This document shows positions 43,244 through 52,926 of a stretch of 56,746 nt of DNA, piece after piece; position 1 is the first letter of the stretch, and the number at the start of each line of letters is the position of its first letter. Source of the DNA: CAYYJM01 sp964471755 (GTDB taxonomy: Bacteria > Planctomycetota > Planctomycetia > Gemmatales > Gemmataceae); contig CAYYJM010000007.1 of the NCBI GenBank assembly GCA_964471755.1, forward strand, positions 1 to 56,746, given 5' to 3'. A program made the translations under genes and the position numbers. The notes beneath the pieces were generated by a model. The model was not told the DNA's origin and ran no database searches. It saw only the letters and a list, made by a program, of their open reading frames with translations.

Positions 43244-44170
43244 ATGAAGCCGCGCGTTCTCGCTGACCTCCCCGTTTCCGCCGCCGTCCGCGACCTGCTC
43301 GATGGCCGCGTCGAACTGCTGCCGTGGGACACCCGCGATGCCGACGTCATCGCCATCTACACCTATGGCCATCCCGTCGTCGATGACACCCTGATGTCGC
43401 GGTTCCCGGCGTTGAAGGTGATCAGCAATTTCGGTGTCGGTGTCGATCACATCGACCTGGGAGCCGCCCGGGCTCGTGGCGTGCCGGTCGGCAACACTCC
43501 GGGCGTACTCGACGGGGCGACGGCCGACCTGGCGTTCGCCCTGCTGCTTGCTGCTGGACGGCGACTCTGCGAGGGGGAGCGTTACGCGCGCGGGCCGGGC
43601 TTCGTGCGTTACGACCCGTCGTACATGCTCGGCCGTGAGGTCCACGGAGCGACCGTCGGCATCGTCGGCCTGGGTCGCATCGGTGGGCAGATCGCCCGGC
43701 GGGCCCACGGCTTCGACATGACCATCCTGTATCACAACCGTCACCGCCGGCCTGAGATGGAGCAGACGCTCGGCGTCCGTTACGTCTCATTCGACGAGTT
43801 GCTGTCGGCGTCGGATTACGTCGTGCTGAGTGTGCCGTTGACGCCGCAGACGACGCGGCTGATCGGCCGGGCGGAACTGGCGAAGATGAAGCCGACGGCA
43901 TCGCTGATCAACGTGGCTCGCGGAGCGGTGGTCGACGCCGACGCGCTGGCCGAGGCGCTGGCACAGCGACGCCTGCACGCCGCGGCGCTGGACGTGACCG
44001 ACCCCGAGCCGCTGCCGCGCGACCATCCGCTGCTGAAGCTCGACAACGTCATCGTCACGCCTCACCTTGGCAGCGCCACCGAGGAGACGCGTCAGCGCAT
44101 GGCGGAGATGTCCGTCGAGAACCTGCTGGCTGGTCTTGCCAGTCAGCCGCTGCCGTTTCGCGTCGTCTGA
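43244..44170 (+). CDS. D-isomer-specific 2-hydroxyacid dehydrogenase (glyoxylate/hydroxypyruvate reductase type)
   Basis: 308 residues. The NAD(P)-binding motif is VGIVGLGRIGGQIARR (about 145-160). The catalytic residues are visible: Arg in LINVARGAVVDADAL, Glu in DPEPLPRDHPLL and His in VTPHLGSATEETR. KVISNFGVGVDHID is the usual substrate-domain motif. Family members reduce glyoxylate, hydroxypyruvate or similar 2-oxo acids. The position after the NAD motif reads HNRHRR, which suggests NADP preference because basic residues replace the Asp. It follows the REP-like element and is probably transcribed separately or by readthrough from trmB. Confidence 0.88.
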   Translation: MKPRVLADLPVSAAVRDLLDGRVELLPWDTRDADVIAIYTYGHPVVDDTLMSRFPALKVISNFGVGVDHIDLGAARARGVPVGNTPGVLDGATADLAFALLLAAGRRLCEGERYARGPGFVRYDPSYMLGREVHGATVGIVGLGRIGGQIARRAHGFDMTILYHNRHRRPEMEQTLGVRYVSFDELLSASDYVVLSVPLTPQTTRLIGRAELAKMKPTASLINVARGAVVDADALAEALAQRRLHAAALDVTDPEPLPRDHPLLKLDNVIVTPHLGSATEETRQRMAEMSVENLLAGLASQPLPFRVV

Positions 44171-44332
44171 GTTGCGTCTTCGGGCGAAGGTGACACATCG
44201 TCTTCAGCGTGTCGGCTGGTCCCTCCGAAGATGGTCGGTCGGTCAGGTTCCGTTTTGGCGAGTCAGCACTTGAACGCCGCCCTGACGCGAAGGTAACATG
44301 CTGCCGGAAGTCATGCTCAGCGCGGTAATGCG

Positions 44333-44959
44333 GTGCCTGGTGCGCAGGTGCCGGTGGGCATACTCACCAGGCCGGCGACGGAGGGCAGGACCATCGAATC
44401 CAACACCGGAACCGAGTCTGTGATCCGCTTCACAGCGAAGCTCTGCCGACCGAAGACGACCGAGACGGTCGTCTCCTGGACCTTTCTAATCCTGCCGAAG
44501 GATGCCAGTGCGAAGCTCCCCTCGCGTGGCATGACGTCGGTAGAAGGCACCCTCAACGGCTTCGCCTTTCGGGCAACGCTCGAACCAGACGGTCAAGGAG
44601 GTCACTGGCTCAAAGTAGACCAGAAGCTGCGCGAGTCCGCAGGCGTGGAGGCGGGCGACCTGATCCCGCTCGAAATCGCGCCGGTGGCCGTCGAACCCGA
44701 ACCCGAGGTGCCGGATGATCTGAGGCAAGCCCTCGTGACGGCTCCTTTGAAAGCATCCGAGACGTGGTCGGACCTCACGCCTGTGGCTCGCCGGGATTGG
44801 ATTCACTGGATTACCTCCGGCAAGCGAGCCGAGACGCGCGTGAAGCGGATCGGCGTGGCCATCTCGAAGCTCTCCGCCGGTGATCGACGTCCTTGCTGCT
44901 TTGATCGTTCCGGTATGTACAGCAAGAGTCTCAGCTGCCCCGTAGCCGATGACGCCTGA
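44333..44959 (+). CDS. DUF1905/YdeI-like protein
   Basis: 208 residues from a GTG at 44333. Recognisable homology begins only at residue 30 (VIRFTAKLCRP), where a second GTG at 44420 could be the true start. The first part matches DUF1905 (WTFLILPKDASAKLPSRGMTS, by position; VEGTLNGFAFRATLEPDG). The second matches the YdeI/OmpD-associated domain (PDDLRQAL, WSDLTPVARRDWIHWITSGKRAETRVKRI). Family members have been linked to bacteriocin tolerance, but the role is unclear. The last 25 residues are unusual and may reflect a shifted or extended C-terminus. The region 44171-44332 before it holds nothing I recognise. Confidence 0.74.
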   Translation: MPGAQVPVGILTRPATEGRTIESNTGTESVIRFTAKLCRPKTTETVVSWTFLILPKDASAKLPSRGMTSVEGTLNGFAFRATLEPDGQGGHWLKVDQKLRESAGVEAGDLIPLEIAPVAVEPEPEVPDDLRQALVTAPLKASETWSDLTPVARRDWIHWITSGKRAETRVKRIGVAISKLSAGDRRPCCFDRSGMYSKSLSCPVADDA

Positions 44960-45236
44960 GGGGCACCTCCATTGTGGCCAGTGGCAATAGGGGCGGTGAG
45001 CCAGGCGCAGAGCAAGCTGATCCGGCTGGCCTGTAGGCTTTCTGAGGTTCATGGCTTCCCCCACTCGCCGGGCAGGTGCGGTTTGTCAACCGGCGAAGGA
45101 GGGCTTTCCGTGCGGACGTTTGACCCGTGGAGGGGTTGGCACCGCTGAGGCCGGGAGGTGGGAGTTTCCTCACCCGGCTTCCTTCTTCGACCGCTTCGCT
45201 GAGTTCACTATTCGTTCGGCCACAGAGGGATGTCCC

Positions 45237-45446
45237 ATGTTCGGGCTCTTCAAGCGTGGCTCCGGCGGTGGTGGCGCGAAACCGTCCCTGGACACGGTGC
45301 GCTTCGACACAACTGGCTACACGTTCCAGGGTGAGCCGCAACCGGGCAAGGTCCGGGTCTGGCACACGCCGGAGGGCGATGGCCTCGGCGTGTACTTCTT
45401 TCCTGTCTCGCCTGACCTAATGGCCGGCTTCTTCTTTCGCTCCTGC
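45237..45446 (+). pseudogene. truncated gene start abutting the 3' end of topA
   Basis: ATG 45237, with AGAGGGA upstream, begins MFGLFKRGSGGGGAKPSLD and continues for about 60 residues that look like coding sequence (RFDTTGYTFQGEPQPGKVRVWHTPEG in part; GLGVYFFPVSPDL). After about 45420 the frame loses that character and runs antisense into topA, where it stays open only because of high GC. This looks like the 5' end of a gene whose remainder was deleted or replaced. I do not recognise the family. It could also be a short real gene of which the end is wrong. Confidence 0.5.
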
Positions 45447-48332
45447 TCAAGTGGGAGCCGTCACCTCGGCGATCTGCTCCAGCAGTTCCGCCGACGGCTG
45501 CCGTGTGCCCTTGCACTTCGGGTAGCCGGAACATCCCAGGAAGTAGCGGCCGCGATACTGCCGCAGTTTCATCGGCCCGCCGCACTCCGGGCATGGGTCG
45601 GTGATCTCGATTTTCGGCTCCTCCTTCTTCGGGGCCGGGGCCGGCAGCTTGTCCTTGAGTTGCTCCTTCATCTCGGCGGTCAGCTGCTTCGTCGAACGGC
45701 ACTTCGGGTACGCCGTGCAGCCCAGGAACGGACCGCGCGGACCCTTCCGGATGGCCATCGGCGAATTGCACTTCTCGCAGGCGATGCCCAGGTCGGCCGG
45801 CTGGATCGGGTTGCCCTGCGCGTCCACGTCCTTGGCGTTCTTGCACTTCGGATAACCGGTGCAGGCCAGGAACGGCCCACGCCGACCCTCGCGGATGACC
45901 ATCGGCTGACCGCACTTCTCGCACTTGTGCGCGGTCTGCTGGGCCGTCACCACCGGCCGACCCTGGTCGTCCAGGGCCATGGTCGTCTTGCAGTCGGGGT
46001 AGCCGCTACAGCTGAGGAACTCGCCCTTCTTGCCGACCTTCTTGACCATCATCTTGCCGCAGGTCGTACAGGGGATGTCCGTGACGACCGGCTCGGCCCG
46101 CTCCGGTTCGCCCTCGCGTGGCTTGATGTACTTGCACGGCGGATCGGCCTTGAAGCCGGAACAGCCGATGAACTCGCGCTTCAGCTTGCGGCTGAAATTC
46201 TTCACCAGAGGCCGACCGCAGCGTGGGCACATCTCGCCCGTTTCCTCGCCGCCACTGGCCGGCAGGTTCTCCTCGGCGTCACGCAGCGCCTTCTCGAACG
46301 GACCCCAGAAGTTGCTCAGCACCTGATGGTAGACCGTCTTCTGATTCTCGATGTCGTCGAGATCCGTCTCCATCTGCGAAGTGAACTTGACGTCCATGAT
46401 GCGCGGGAAGTTCGCGACCAGCAGATCGGTCACGTTTTTGCCGAGTTGCGTCGCGAAGAAGCGGCGATCGCGCACCTCGATGTAGCCGCGCTCGTCGGAC
46501 GTGATCTTGCCGATGATGCTCGCGTAGGTGCTGGGCCGACCGATGCCCTCCTTCTCCAGGGCCTTGATCAGCGACGCCTCGTTGTAGCGTGGCGGCGGCT
46601 GCGTGAAGTGCTGGCTCGCGGTCAGATCGAGCCGGTCCAGCGCCTGCTGCTCCCTGAGTGGCGGCAGTTCGGCGTCCTCGCTCTTGCCGCTGGGCGGCAA
46701 CACCTTGCGGAAGCCGTCGAACTTCAGCACCCGGCCGGTCGCCTTGAAGAGACCGCGGCCCGGCGTCGCCTCGGCGCACTCCGCCGTCACCTCGACGCGC
46801 GTCTCGGCCCAGATGGCGGCGTTCATCTGGCTGGCGACGAAGCGGTTGTAGATCAGCGTGTAGAGACGCAGTTGATCGCCGTGCAGGCCGAGGGCCTGGA
46901 CGCGTGCCGGCGTGTAGGTCATGTCCGTCGGCCGGATCGCCTCGTGAGCGTCCTGGGCACTCTTGCCCGAGCTGTAACTGTGCGCCTGAGCCGGCAGGTA
47001 CGTCGGGCCATACGCCGTCTTGATGTGATCGCGGACGGCGTTGAGCGCATCGCTGCTCACCCGCGTACTATCGGTACGCATGTAGGTGATCAGGGCGATG
47101 GAACCCTCGCTGCCGAGATCCACGCCCTCGTAGAGCTTCTGGGCCGTCCGCATGGTGCGATCGCTGGCGAAGTGCAGACGCAGGCTGGCCGTCTGCTGGA
47201 GCGTACTCGTCGTGAACGGTGGCTGCGGTCGCTCGTTGCGGTCCTTCTGCTCGATCTTCGTGATCGTGTAGCGGGCCGTGTCCAGGGCCGTGGCGATGCC
47301 GGTGGCCGTGGCCTGATTATCGGCAGCGAACTTCACGCCGTTCCACTCGGCCAACTCGGCCCGGAAGGTGCCCGGCTGAGTCGCCGGAGCCTTCTCCTTC
47401 GGGGCGTCACCGTCCTTGCCCTCGGTGTCCGATTCAGTCCCCTCACGGGGACCGCTCGCCGAACCGCGTGCCTTGTACAGCGCCAGGGCGAACGGCTTCG
47501 CCTGGAATGGCACCGTCCCCTGCGGCGCGAGCGTCGCGATGATCTTCCAGAATTCCTCCGGCTTGAACGCCTCGATCTCGCGTTCGCGATCGACGACCAG
47601 ACGCAGGGCGACCGACTGCACCCGACCGGCACTCAGGCCGCGAGTGATCTTCTTGCCGAGCAGGTTCGACAGTGGATAGCCCACGACCCGATCCAGGACA
47701 CGACGGGCCTCCTGTGCCCGGACGAGGTCCATGTTGACCCGGCCGGGATGCTGGATCGCTGCCTGGACAGCCGACTTGGTGATCTCGTTGAAGGCGATGC
47801 GATACGTCGTCGCCGGGTTGAGCTTCAGCTCGTCCTCGATGTGCCAGGCGATGGCCTCCCCCTCGCGATCCGGGTCGGTCGCGAGGAAGACGCGTGACGC
47901 CTTGTTCGCCTCGCGCTTCAGCTCGGCGAGGATATCCTTGGGCGTCCGTCGGCCCTTGCCGTCGCGTTTGTCCTCGACGACGTAGGTCGGCCGCCAGGTG
48001 GTCAGGTCGATGCCGGCGACCAACTCGCCCTTCTTCCGCCGGCGTGGCAGATCGCGGACGTGGCCGTAGCTGGCCAGGACCTTGAACTGCGGGCCGAGAT
48101 ACTTGTTGATCGTCTTGGCCTTGGTCGGGGACTCGACGATGACGAGGGTGATGCCGCGACTGCCGGTCGAGGCCGGGGCCGGTGCTTCTTCTCCGACGTC
48201 AGCCGGCTTGCGCCGCCCACGGGGCGACTTCGAGGCCGGCACGCCAGCGTCCGACGCCGTCGAGGCCGGCGAGGCCTTGCGGCGCGTGGTGCCCGGAGCT
48301 TCCTCGGTGCTCGGTTGCTTCTTGCGTGCCAC
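45447..48332 (-). CDS. topA: DNA topoisomerase I with five C-terminal zinc ribbons
   Basis: 961 residues, type IA topoisomerase that relaxes negative supercoils. After a basic/Ala-rich N-terminal extension of about 58 residues, the Toprim domain spans about 60-170 (LVIVESPTKAKTI, TDPDREGEAIAWHI). The catalytic Tyr417 is in ALITYMRTDSTRVS. An acidic, low-complexity insert lies at about 290-322. Five C4 zinc-ribbon repeats follow the core (CPRCGRPLV, CTTCGKMMV, CEKCGQPMV, CEKCNSPMA, CPECGGPMK), more than the three of E. coli. The start is a GTG at 48332, with AGGAG 7 bases upstream. It is divergent from the PpiD-like gene. Confidence 0.96.
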   Translation of the reverse strand: MARKKQPSTEEAPGTTRRKASPASTASDAGVPASKSPRGRRKPADVGEEAPAPASTGSRGITLVIVESPTKAKTINKYLGPQFKVLASYGHVRDLPRRRKKGELVAGIDLTTWRPTYVVEDKRDGKGRRTPKDILAELKREANKASRVFLATDPDREGEAIAWHIEDELKLNPATTYRIAFNEITKSAVQAAIQHPGRVNMDLVRAQEARRVLDRVVGYPLSNLLGKKITRGLSAGRVQSVALRLVVDREREIEAFKPEEFWKIIATLAPQGTVPFQAKPFALALYKARGSASGPREGTESDTEGKDGDAPKEKAPATQPGTFRAELAEWNGVKFAADNQATATGIATALDTARYTITKIEQKDRNERPQPPFTTSTLQQTASLRLHFASDRTMRTAQKLYEGVDLGSEGSIALITYMRTDSTRVSSDALNAVRDHIKTAYGPTYLPAQAHSYSSGKSAQDAHEAIRPTDMTYTPARVQALGLHGDQLRLYTLIYNRFVASQMNAAIWAETRVEVTAECAEATPGRGLFKATGRVLKFDGFRKVLPPSGKSEDAELPPLREQQALDRLDLTASQHFTQPPPRYNEASLIKALEKEGIGRPSTYASIIGKITSDERGYIEVRDRRFFATQLGKNVTDLLVANFPRIMDVKFTSQMETDLDDIENQKTVYHQVLSNFWGPFEKALRDAEENLPASGGEETGEMCPRCGRPLVKNFSRKLKREFIGCSGFKADPPCKYIKPREGEPERAEPVVTDIPCTTCGKMMVKKVGKKGEFLSCSGYPDCKTTMALDDQGRPVVTAQQTAHKCEKCGQPMVIREGRRGPFLACTGYPKCKNAKDVDAQGNPIQPADLGIACEKCNSPMAIRKGPRGPFLGCTAYPKCRSTKQLTAEMKEQLKDKLPAPAPKKEEPKIEITDPCPECGGPMKLRQYRGRYFLGCSGYPKCKGTRQPSAELLEQIAEVTAPT

Positions 48333-48353
48333 GAAACGTCTCCTGGGTTGCCG

Positions 48354-48382
48354 TTGGTCTTACCCTTCCGGTTCGCTACAAT
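48354..48382 (+). promoter_or_regulatory. putative promoter of the PpiD-like gene
   Basis: TTGGTC at 48354-48359 and TACAAT at 48377-48382 are 17 bases apart in the spacer between topA and the PpiD-like gene. The start codon is 109 bases downstream of the -10 box, leaving a long leader. The match is moderate. Confidence 0.3.
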
Positions 48383-48491
48383 TCTCGCATTGACCGACTT
48401 TTGCCATCAACCCATACTACAGCTTTTTCCCAGGTGTCAAGCCTGGCAGTGGATATTGGGGCTGGCGGATCGCCGAAACCGAGGACCGACC

Positions 48492-51464
48492 ATGGCGTTC
48501 AATCCGTTCACGTATTTCCGGCGACACCAGAAGGTCATCTTCGCCCTTCTCGCCATCGTCTGCATGTTCGTCTTCATCCTGTCCTTCGGGGCCGGCGACT
48601 TCTTCACCTGGGCGCAGGCGTACTTTGCCACGCCACGGAACCAGGGGTCGGTCGTTGCCACCTTGTATGGTACGAAAGTCCACGAAGGTGACCTCAGGCG
48701 GACTCAGGACCATCGGCAACTCGCCTCGGAATTCCTGATCCAGGTCCTGGCACGCAAGCAGAGCCAGGTCAGCACGATGGAGCGTACGATTTTCGGCGGC
48801 GGCCGCATGATTCCCGCTGCGGGCGAGAAGATCCGCCAGCTCCACGGGGCCATCGGCTCGGCGGCCATGATGACCCTGGCCCGGGCCGAGGAACGCAGCC
48901 GGCGGGGTCCGCCGCAGACGTTGCAGCAACAACGCGAGACCGAGGCCGCCATCCGGGCCGACCTGGACAGCCTGCGCAACGTCCTGCTGTTTGATCGTAC
49001 GGCCGATGGCAAGTCCGCCTACCTGGCCCTGGAACAGGACCTGCGTGCCCCACTGGAAGATCTTCTGTCCTACCTGCAATTCGAGCTTTATCGCGACGCC
49101 GTCGGGAGCAACTACCCGGACATGGTCAACGGCTTCTTCAATCCGCAGACGCTCAACGCCAATCGCACGTTCTTCCTGGGCGGCGAGCGAACCACGGAGG
49201 GCATGCTCGACTTCAAGATCTGGACGGAGCAGGCCGAGAAGCTCGGCATCCACCCGTCGGAGTCGGCCGTGTTGCGCCTGGCCCTGACGTTCGCCGGCTG
49301 GAAGGCTCTGCCGCCCAACCCGACCTTTGCCACCAATCCGACGGTCAAGGAGTTCCTGGCGAACCGTCGGGAGCGGGAACGCGTCACGCCTGAGGAACTG
49401 GCCGCTGCGCTGCGTGCGGAAATCCGGGTCGCCCTGGCTCGTCAGGCCCTGACCGGTCGGCAGGCCGCAGGCACCTTCCCGGCCATCGCTCTGGACCTGC
49501 TGCCGACCACGCCGGCTCAGTCGTCCGCCGCCGAGGGCTTCGCCGAGTTCACCCGGTTGACGACGACCGCGAACGCCGCCCTGCTGGAAATCCCGGTCGA
49601 GGCGTTCCTGGCCGAGGTCAAGGACCAACCGACAGAAACAGCCTTGCGAGCCCTGTTCGACAAGTACAAGAACGATGAGCCGCACCCCGATCGAAGTCGG
49701 CCCGCCTTCAAGCAGCCGCGTCAGGCTCAGGTGCAGTACCTGCAACTGAGCGGCACGTCGCCGTTCATCCAGAAGCAGGCTCGTGAGGCCCGCGCGGCCA
49801 GCGAGGCGATCGTGCCGCTGGGCCTGGCCCTGGGAGCCGGGTTCGCTCATGGTGGAGTCCCTGCCAGCCTGCTCGCGATTCCGGCCACCGTCCAGGCCAT
49901 GCAGCCCGATTCCATGCTCACCGACACCTACACGAGTTACAAGAACAGCAATGCCAACTCGCTGGCCTCGTGGCTCGAATACGAGAACGCCTTCGGCCAG
50001 AAGTACGGCATGCACGACTCGAGCTGGATGCGCGTCGGGCCGACTCCGCGTCTGGTGGGGCATCTGATGGCCAGCCTCCACAATGGCTCGGGAACTCCCG
50101 TCGGGGCACTCAGCGACTGGGCGGCCAATGTCTGGGTGTACGAGCATGGCGATCGCGCCTACTACGAGCGCAAGCTGACCCCGGCCGTGCTGGCGGCGAC
50201 GGTTCCGCAGGGGGCCCTCTACTCGGGCCTGGCTCTGGCCCTGCTCGAACAGAAGAAGGAACTGCCTCAGCCGGTTCCGCTCGCGGTCGTCGCTCCGACC
50301 TTCCGCAAGCAGCAGATCGAGCGTTTGACCGATCGAATCCGCGTCGGCCTGATGCGCGACACCTACGAGAAGGTGCGTTCGCTGCGCGGCAAGACCGAGG
50401 CGGAGGCCGCCCCGGTGCTGACGGCGTTCCTCAAGGAACGCGGCATCGAGGGCTCGCTGGTCAGCACGCCCTACGCGATGGACGAATTCGACCTGCGCAA
50501 GTCGCCGGCGATGGACGGCCTGATTCAGCTGGCCCAGCGGTTCGAGTCCCTGGGTCAGCCGAAGCCGCCGGCGGCGGACCTGGCCATGTCCCTGGCTCTG
50601 GGCACACAGGGGACCTTTGATCCGGTTCGCTGGTCGCCGAATTACGCGTTTTATCAAATGGAAGCGCAGCGGACCCTGCGCAACACCAACAATCCCGCAG
50701 CGGTCATGGAAATGGCCGCCTCGGCCAACCTGGGCGATCCGGATTCGGTCCTCGTCTGGCGGAGTGAGGATCGCAGTGCCCAGGTGCCGGCCACACTCGA
50801 TTCGTTCGTCTGGGACCGGGGCAAGCGCGTCAAGGTCCGTGAGAAGGTGGCGGAGGCATGGCGGCACGAGGCCGCCCAGAGCCTGGCCATGCGGCACGCC
50901 GAGAAACTGCGGGATCACCTTCAGTCCGTCAAGAGCAAGCAGGAGGTGGCCGCCTCCATGCAGTGGCTGCTCGAACAGAAGCCGGGCGTGGTCAAGGAGT
51001 TGCGCGGCATCGGCCGGCTGGTCGGCGAACCCAGCACCATTCCGGGCAACGCCACCTACATTCCGGGCACGATTCCGCCGGACGTCATCGCTTCGCCACG
51101 GTCGGACACCATCGAGCAGCTGATGAGCGGCTTCAAGGACAAGGGCGACGCGGTCGTGGTTTCGGACCTGCCAGTGAAGCACTGGTATGTCGCTCTGTGC
51201 CAGGCCCGGACCGAGCCCAGCGAGACGGCCTACCTGAATGCTCAGAAAGCCACCAAGCGGGTGGCCGCCTCAGGCGTGCCCTTCAGCTGGCCGTTCTACA
51301 CGGCTCACCTGGTTCCGCTGGATGAGGTGGCGTTCGAGGAGAAGCTGCTCAGTCAGATGCGACGGGAGGCTGTCAAGGAAGAGAGCCTGCTCGATACGCG
51401 CGGCCGCTGGCGCATTCCGGCAGACCTGCGAGTGAACTTCGCACGCAGCGATACTCTGGAGTAA
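48492..51464 (+). CDS. membrane-anchored PpiD/SurA-N-like protein
   Basis: 990 residues. The N-terminus MAFNPFTYFRRHQKVIFALL continues into one membrane helix (about 15-38), leaving nearly all of the protein outside the cytoplasm. The arrangement, a short basic start, one helix and a long helical region with conserved TFFLGGERTTEGMLDFKIWTEQAEKLG-type segments (here at about 218-245), resembles planctomycete SurA-N/PpiD-like proteins, which are chaperones of exported proteins. No parvulin-type isomerase motif could be recognised, so enzymatic activity is doubtful. The start ATG 48492 has GAGGA 6 to 7 bases upstream; the frame is open from 48060 but antisense to topA. It is followed by a strong hairpin. 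Confidence 0.72.
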   Translation: MAFNPFTYFRRHQKVIFALLAIVCMFVFILSFGAGDFFTWAQAYFATPRNQGSVVATLYGTKVHEGDLRRTQDHRQLASEFLIQVLARKQSQVSTMERTIFGGGRMIPAAGEKIRQLHGAIGSAAMMTLARAEERSRRGPPQTLQQQRETEAAIRADLDSLRNVLLFDRTADGKSAYLALEQDLRAPLEDLLSYLQFELYRDAVGSNYPDMVNGFFNPQTLNANRTFFLGGERTTEGMLDFKIWTEQAEKLGIHPSESAVLRLALTFAGWKALPPNPTFATNPTVKEFLANRRERERVTPEELAAALRAEIRVALARQALTGRQAAGTFPAIALDLLPTTPAQSSAAEGFAEFTRLTTTANAALLEIPVEAFLAEVKDQPTETALRALFDKYKNDEPHPDRSRPAFKQPRQAQVQYLQLSGTSPFIQKQAREARAASEAIVPLGLALGAGFAHGGVPASLLAIPATVQAMQPDSMLTDTYTSYKNSNANSLASWLEYENAFGQKYGMHDSSWMRVGPTPRLVGHLMASLHNGSGTPVGALSDWAANVWVYEHGDRAYYERKLTPAVLAATVPQGALYSGLALALLEQKKELPQPVPLAVVAPTFRKQQIERLTDRIRVGLMRDTYEKVRSLRGKTEAEAAPVLTAFLKERGIEGSLVSTPYAMDEFDLRKSPAMDGLIQLAQRFESLGQPKPPAADLAMSLALGTQGTFDPVRWSPNYAFYQMEAQRTLRNTNNPAAVMEMAASANLGDPDSVLVWRSEDRSAQVPATLDSFVWDRGKRVKVREKVAEAWRHEAAQSLAMRHAEKLRDHLQSVKSKQEVAASMQWLLEQKPGVVKELRGIGRLVGEPSTIPGNATYIPGTIPPDVIASPRSDTIEQLMSGFKDKGDAVVVSDLPVKHWYVALCQARTEPSETAYLNAQKATKRVAASGVPFSWPFYTAHLVPLDEVAFEEKLLSQMRREAVKEESLLDTRGRWRIPADLRVNFARSDTLE

Positions 51465-51491
51465 GGTCGTCACCGGCGACCTGCTTCGTTT

Positions 51492-51552
51492 CGAGCCCCA
51501 GTGGCAGCGAGGGAAGGCTTTTCCTCGCGGCCGCTGGGGCTCGGACTCTTTT
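51492..51552 (+). terminator. hairpin with short T run after the PpiD-like gene
   Basis: Arms 51492-51505 and 51530-51543 (14 bases, one mismatch) enclose a second stem (GCGAGGGA/TCCTCGC). CTCTTTTC follows at 51546-51553. It begins 27 bases after the stop codon. It resembles the element at 54083-54135. Confidence 0.65.
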
Positions 51553-51677
51553 CGCCATCTCACCTACCGACCTTCGCGCCTCGTCCCTCGAAATGGTACA
51601 ACTCCATCCGTCACAAAACGAACGCCAACCGCGTTAGAAAGTCGGGTAGACGCCCAACTTTTCGTGAGGAGATGGAC

Positions 51678-52808
51678 ATGGACCTCAACGCCCTGCTCGC
51701 TCGGACCAACGTGCAACCACGGCCGTACCAGCAGCGGATCGTCGCCAAGGCGGTTGAGCAGTTCACTTCTCGCGATCTGCGCTCGATCCTGCTCGAAAGC
51801 CCAACCGGCTCCGGCAAAACGGTCATGGGACTGCTCATCGCGAAGGCCCTCCAGGAACAGCTCGGCCTCAAGGTCGGCTGGGTCGCCATGCGGCGCTATC
51901 TGCTGAGCCAGGCGGAGGAGGAGAACCGCGCTCGCGGCATTCACGTCGAGGCAAAGTACATCTCGATGTTCGATCGCGACCCGCCGACGGGCCTCGATCT
52001 GCTCGTGATCGACGAGGCGCAGCACGACGCCGCCCACAGCATGGCCGTGCTGCATCAGGTGATTCAGCCGCGCTACATCCTGGGTCTGTCCGCGACACCG
52101 TTCCGGGCCGACCGTGTCAAGCTCTGCTTCGACTCGGTCATCAAGGACGCCGGCATCCAGACGCTCATCCAGGACGGCTACCTGAGCGGCTACCACCACT
52201 ACACGATCCCGAACTACACTTCCGACGAGGTGGTGAAATTCTACCTGCGTGATCGTGAAAAGTGGGGTCGGACGATCCTCTACTTCCACACGCTCGACCA
52301 GGCTTTCCGGGCGAACCAGCTCCTCGTCGAGGCCGGTGTCCGGGCCGAGGTCGTCACCGGCTCCAGTGACCGCGACCAGCAGCTGGAGGACTTCCGCGCC
52401 GGTCGGATCGAGGTGCTGACCAACTGCATGCTCCTGGCCGAGGGGTTCGATTGCCCCGAACTTCGCACCGTGTTCGTGCGTCCGTCCTGCAAGGGAGTGA
52501 CGATCCAGATGGCCGGGCGCGTCCTGCGCAAGCATCCCAGCGAGCCGATCAAGCAGATCGTCCAGTGTACGCGCACCCGCTGGCCGTTCCAGCGCACGGC
52601 CAGGGCCGACCAGGCGTTCACCTGGACGGAAGACACCTGGCGATCGCTGACGGTGAACACAAAGCTCCAGGAGGTCAACGGCAAGATGCTCCAGACCCTG
52701 GCCCGGATCGAGGTCCAGCTGCCGGCCATGCTGACCCGCCGCGCCGGCGGCCGGCATCGACGCACTCGCCGTGAGGAAACGGCCTGGCAGAACTTTGGCG
52801 ACGAATGA
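51678..52808 (+). CDS. small DEAD/DEAH-type superfamily 2 helicase
   Basis: 376 residues. Walker A SPTGSGKT (41-48), DEAQ (112-115), SAT (138-140), a helicase-C domain with ILYFHTLDQAF and LLAEGFDCPEL, and motif VI QMAGRVLRKHP are all present, so it should bind and hydrolyse ATP and move on nucleic acid. It lacks any nuclease, methylase or other added domain, and is closest in build to the SSL2/type-III-restriction helicase core. GAGGAG at 51666-51671 favours the ATG at 51678 over that at 51672. It is followed after 118 bases by the DUF932 gene on the same strand. The C-terminus is basic (RRAGGRHRRTRRE). Confidence 0.86.
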   Translation: MDLNALLARTNVQPRPYQQRIVAKAVEQFTSRDLRSILLESPTGSGKTVMGLLIAKALQEQLGLKVGWVAMRRYLLSQAEEENRARGIHVEAKYISMFDRDPPTGLDLLVIDEAQHDAAHSMAVLHQVIQPRYILGLSATPFRADRVKLCFDSVIKDAGIQTLIQDGYLSGYHHYTIPNYTSDEVVKFYLRDREKWGRTILYFHTLDQAFRANQLLVEAGVRAEVVTGSSDRDQQLEDFRAGRIEVLTNCMLLAEGFDCPELRTVFVRPSCKGVTIQMAGRVLRKHPSEPIKQIVQCTRTRWPFQRTARADQAFTWTEDTWRSLTVNTKLQEVNGKMLQTLARIEVQLPAMLTRRAGGRHRRTRREETAWQNFGDE

Positions 52809-52926
52809 TCGCTACCGACTTTGTGCAATCTGAGCCGATTTGATACAACCCATTCCGCACTGAACGAGTCGAACCCAGAACGGTAGGAGCAACCGGAACT
52901 ACTGCTCTCACGAGGAGATCCGACCC

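Noticed and set aside
45051..47897. A 948-codon plus-strand open frame opposite topA
   Set aside because: It is antisense to a well-supported topoisomerase; beyond the first 60 codons from 45237 it is a GC-driven shadow.
48417..51182. A 921-codon minus-strand open frame opposite the PpiD-like gene
   Set aside because: No signal, ribosome site or recognisable motif; composition (Arg, Gly, Gln, His) is typical of a shadow frame.
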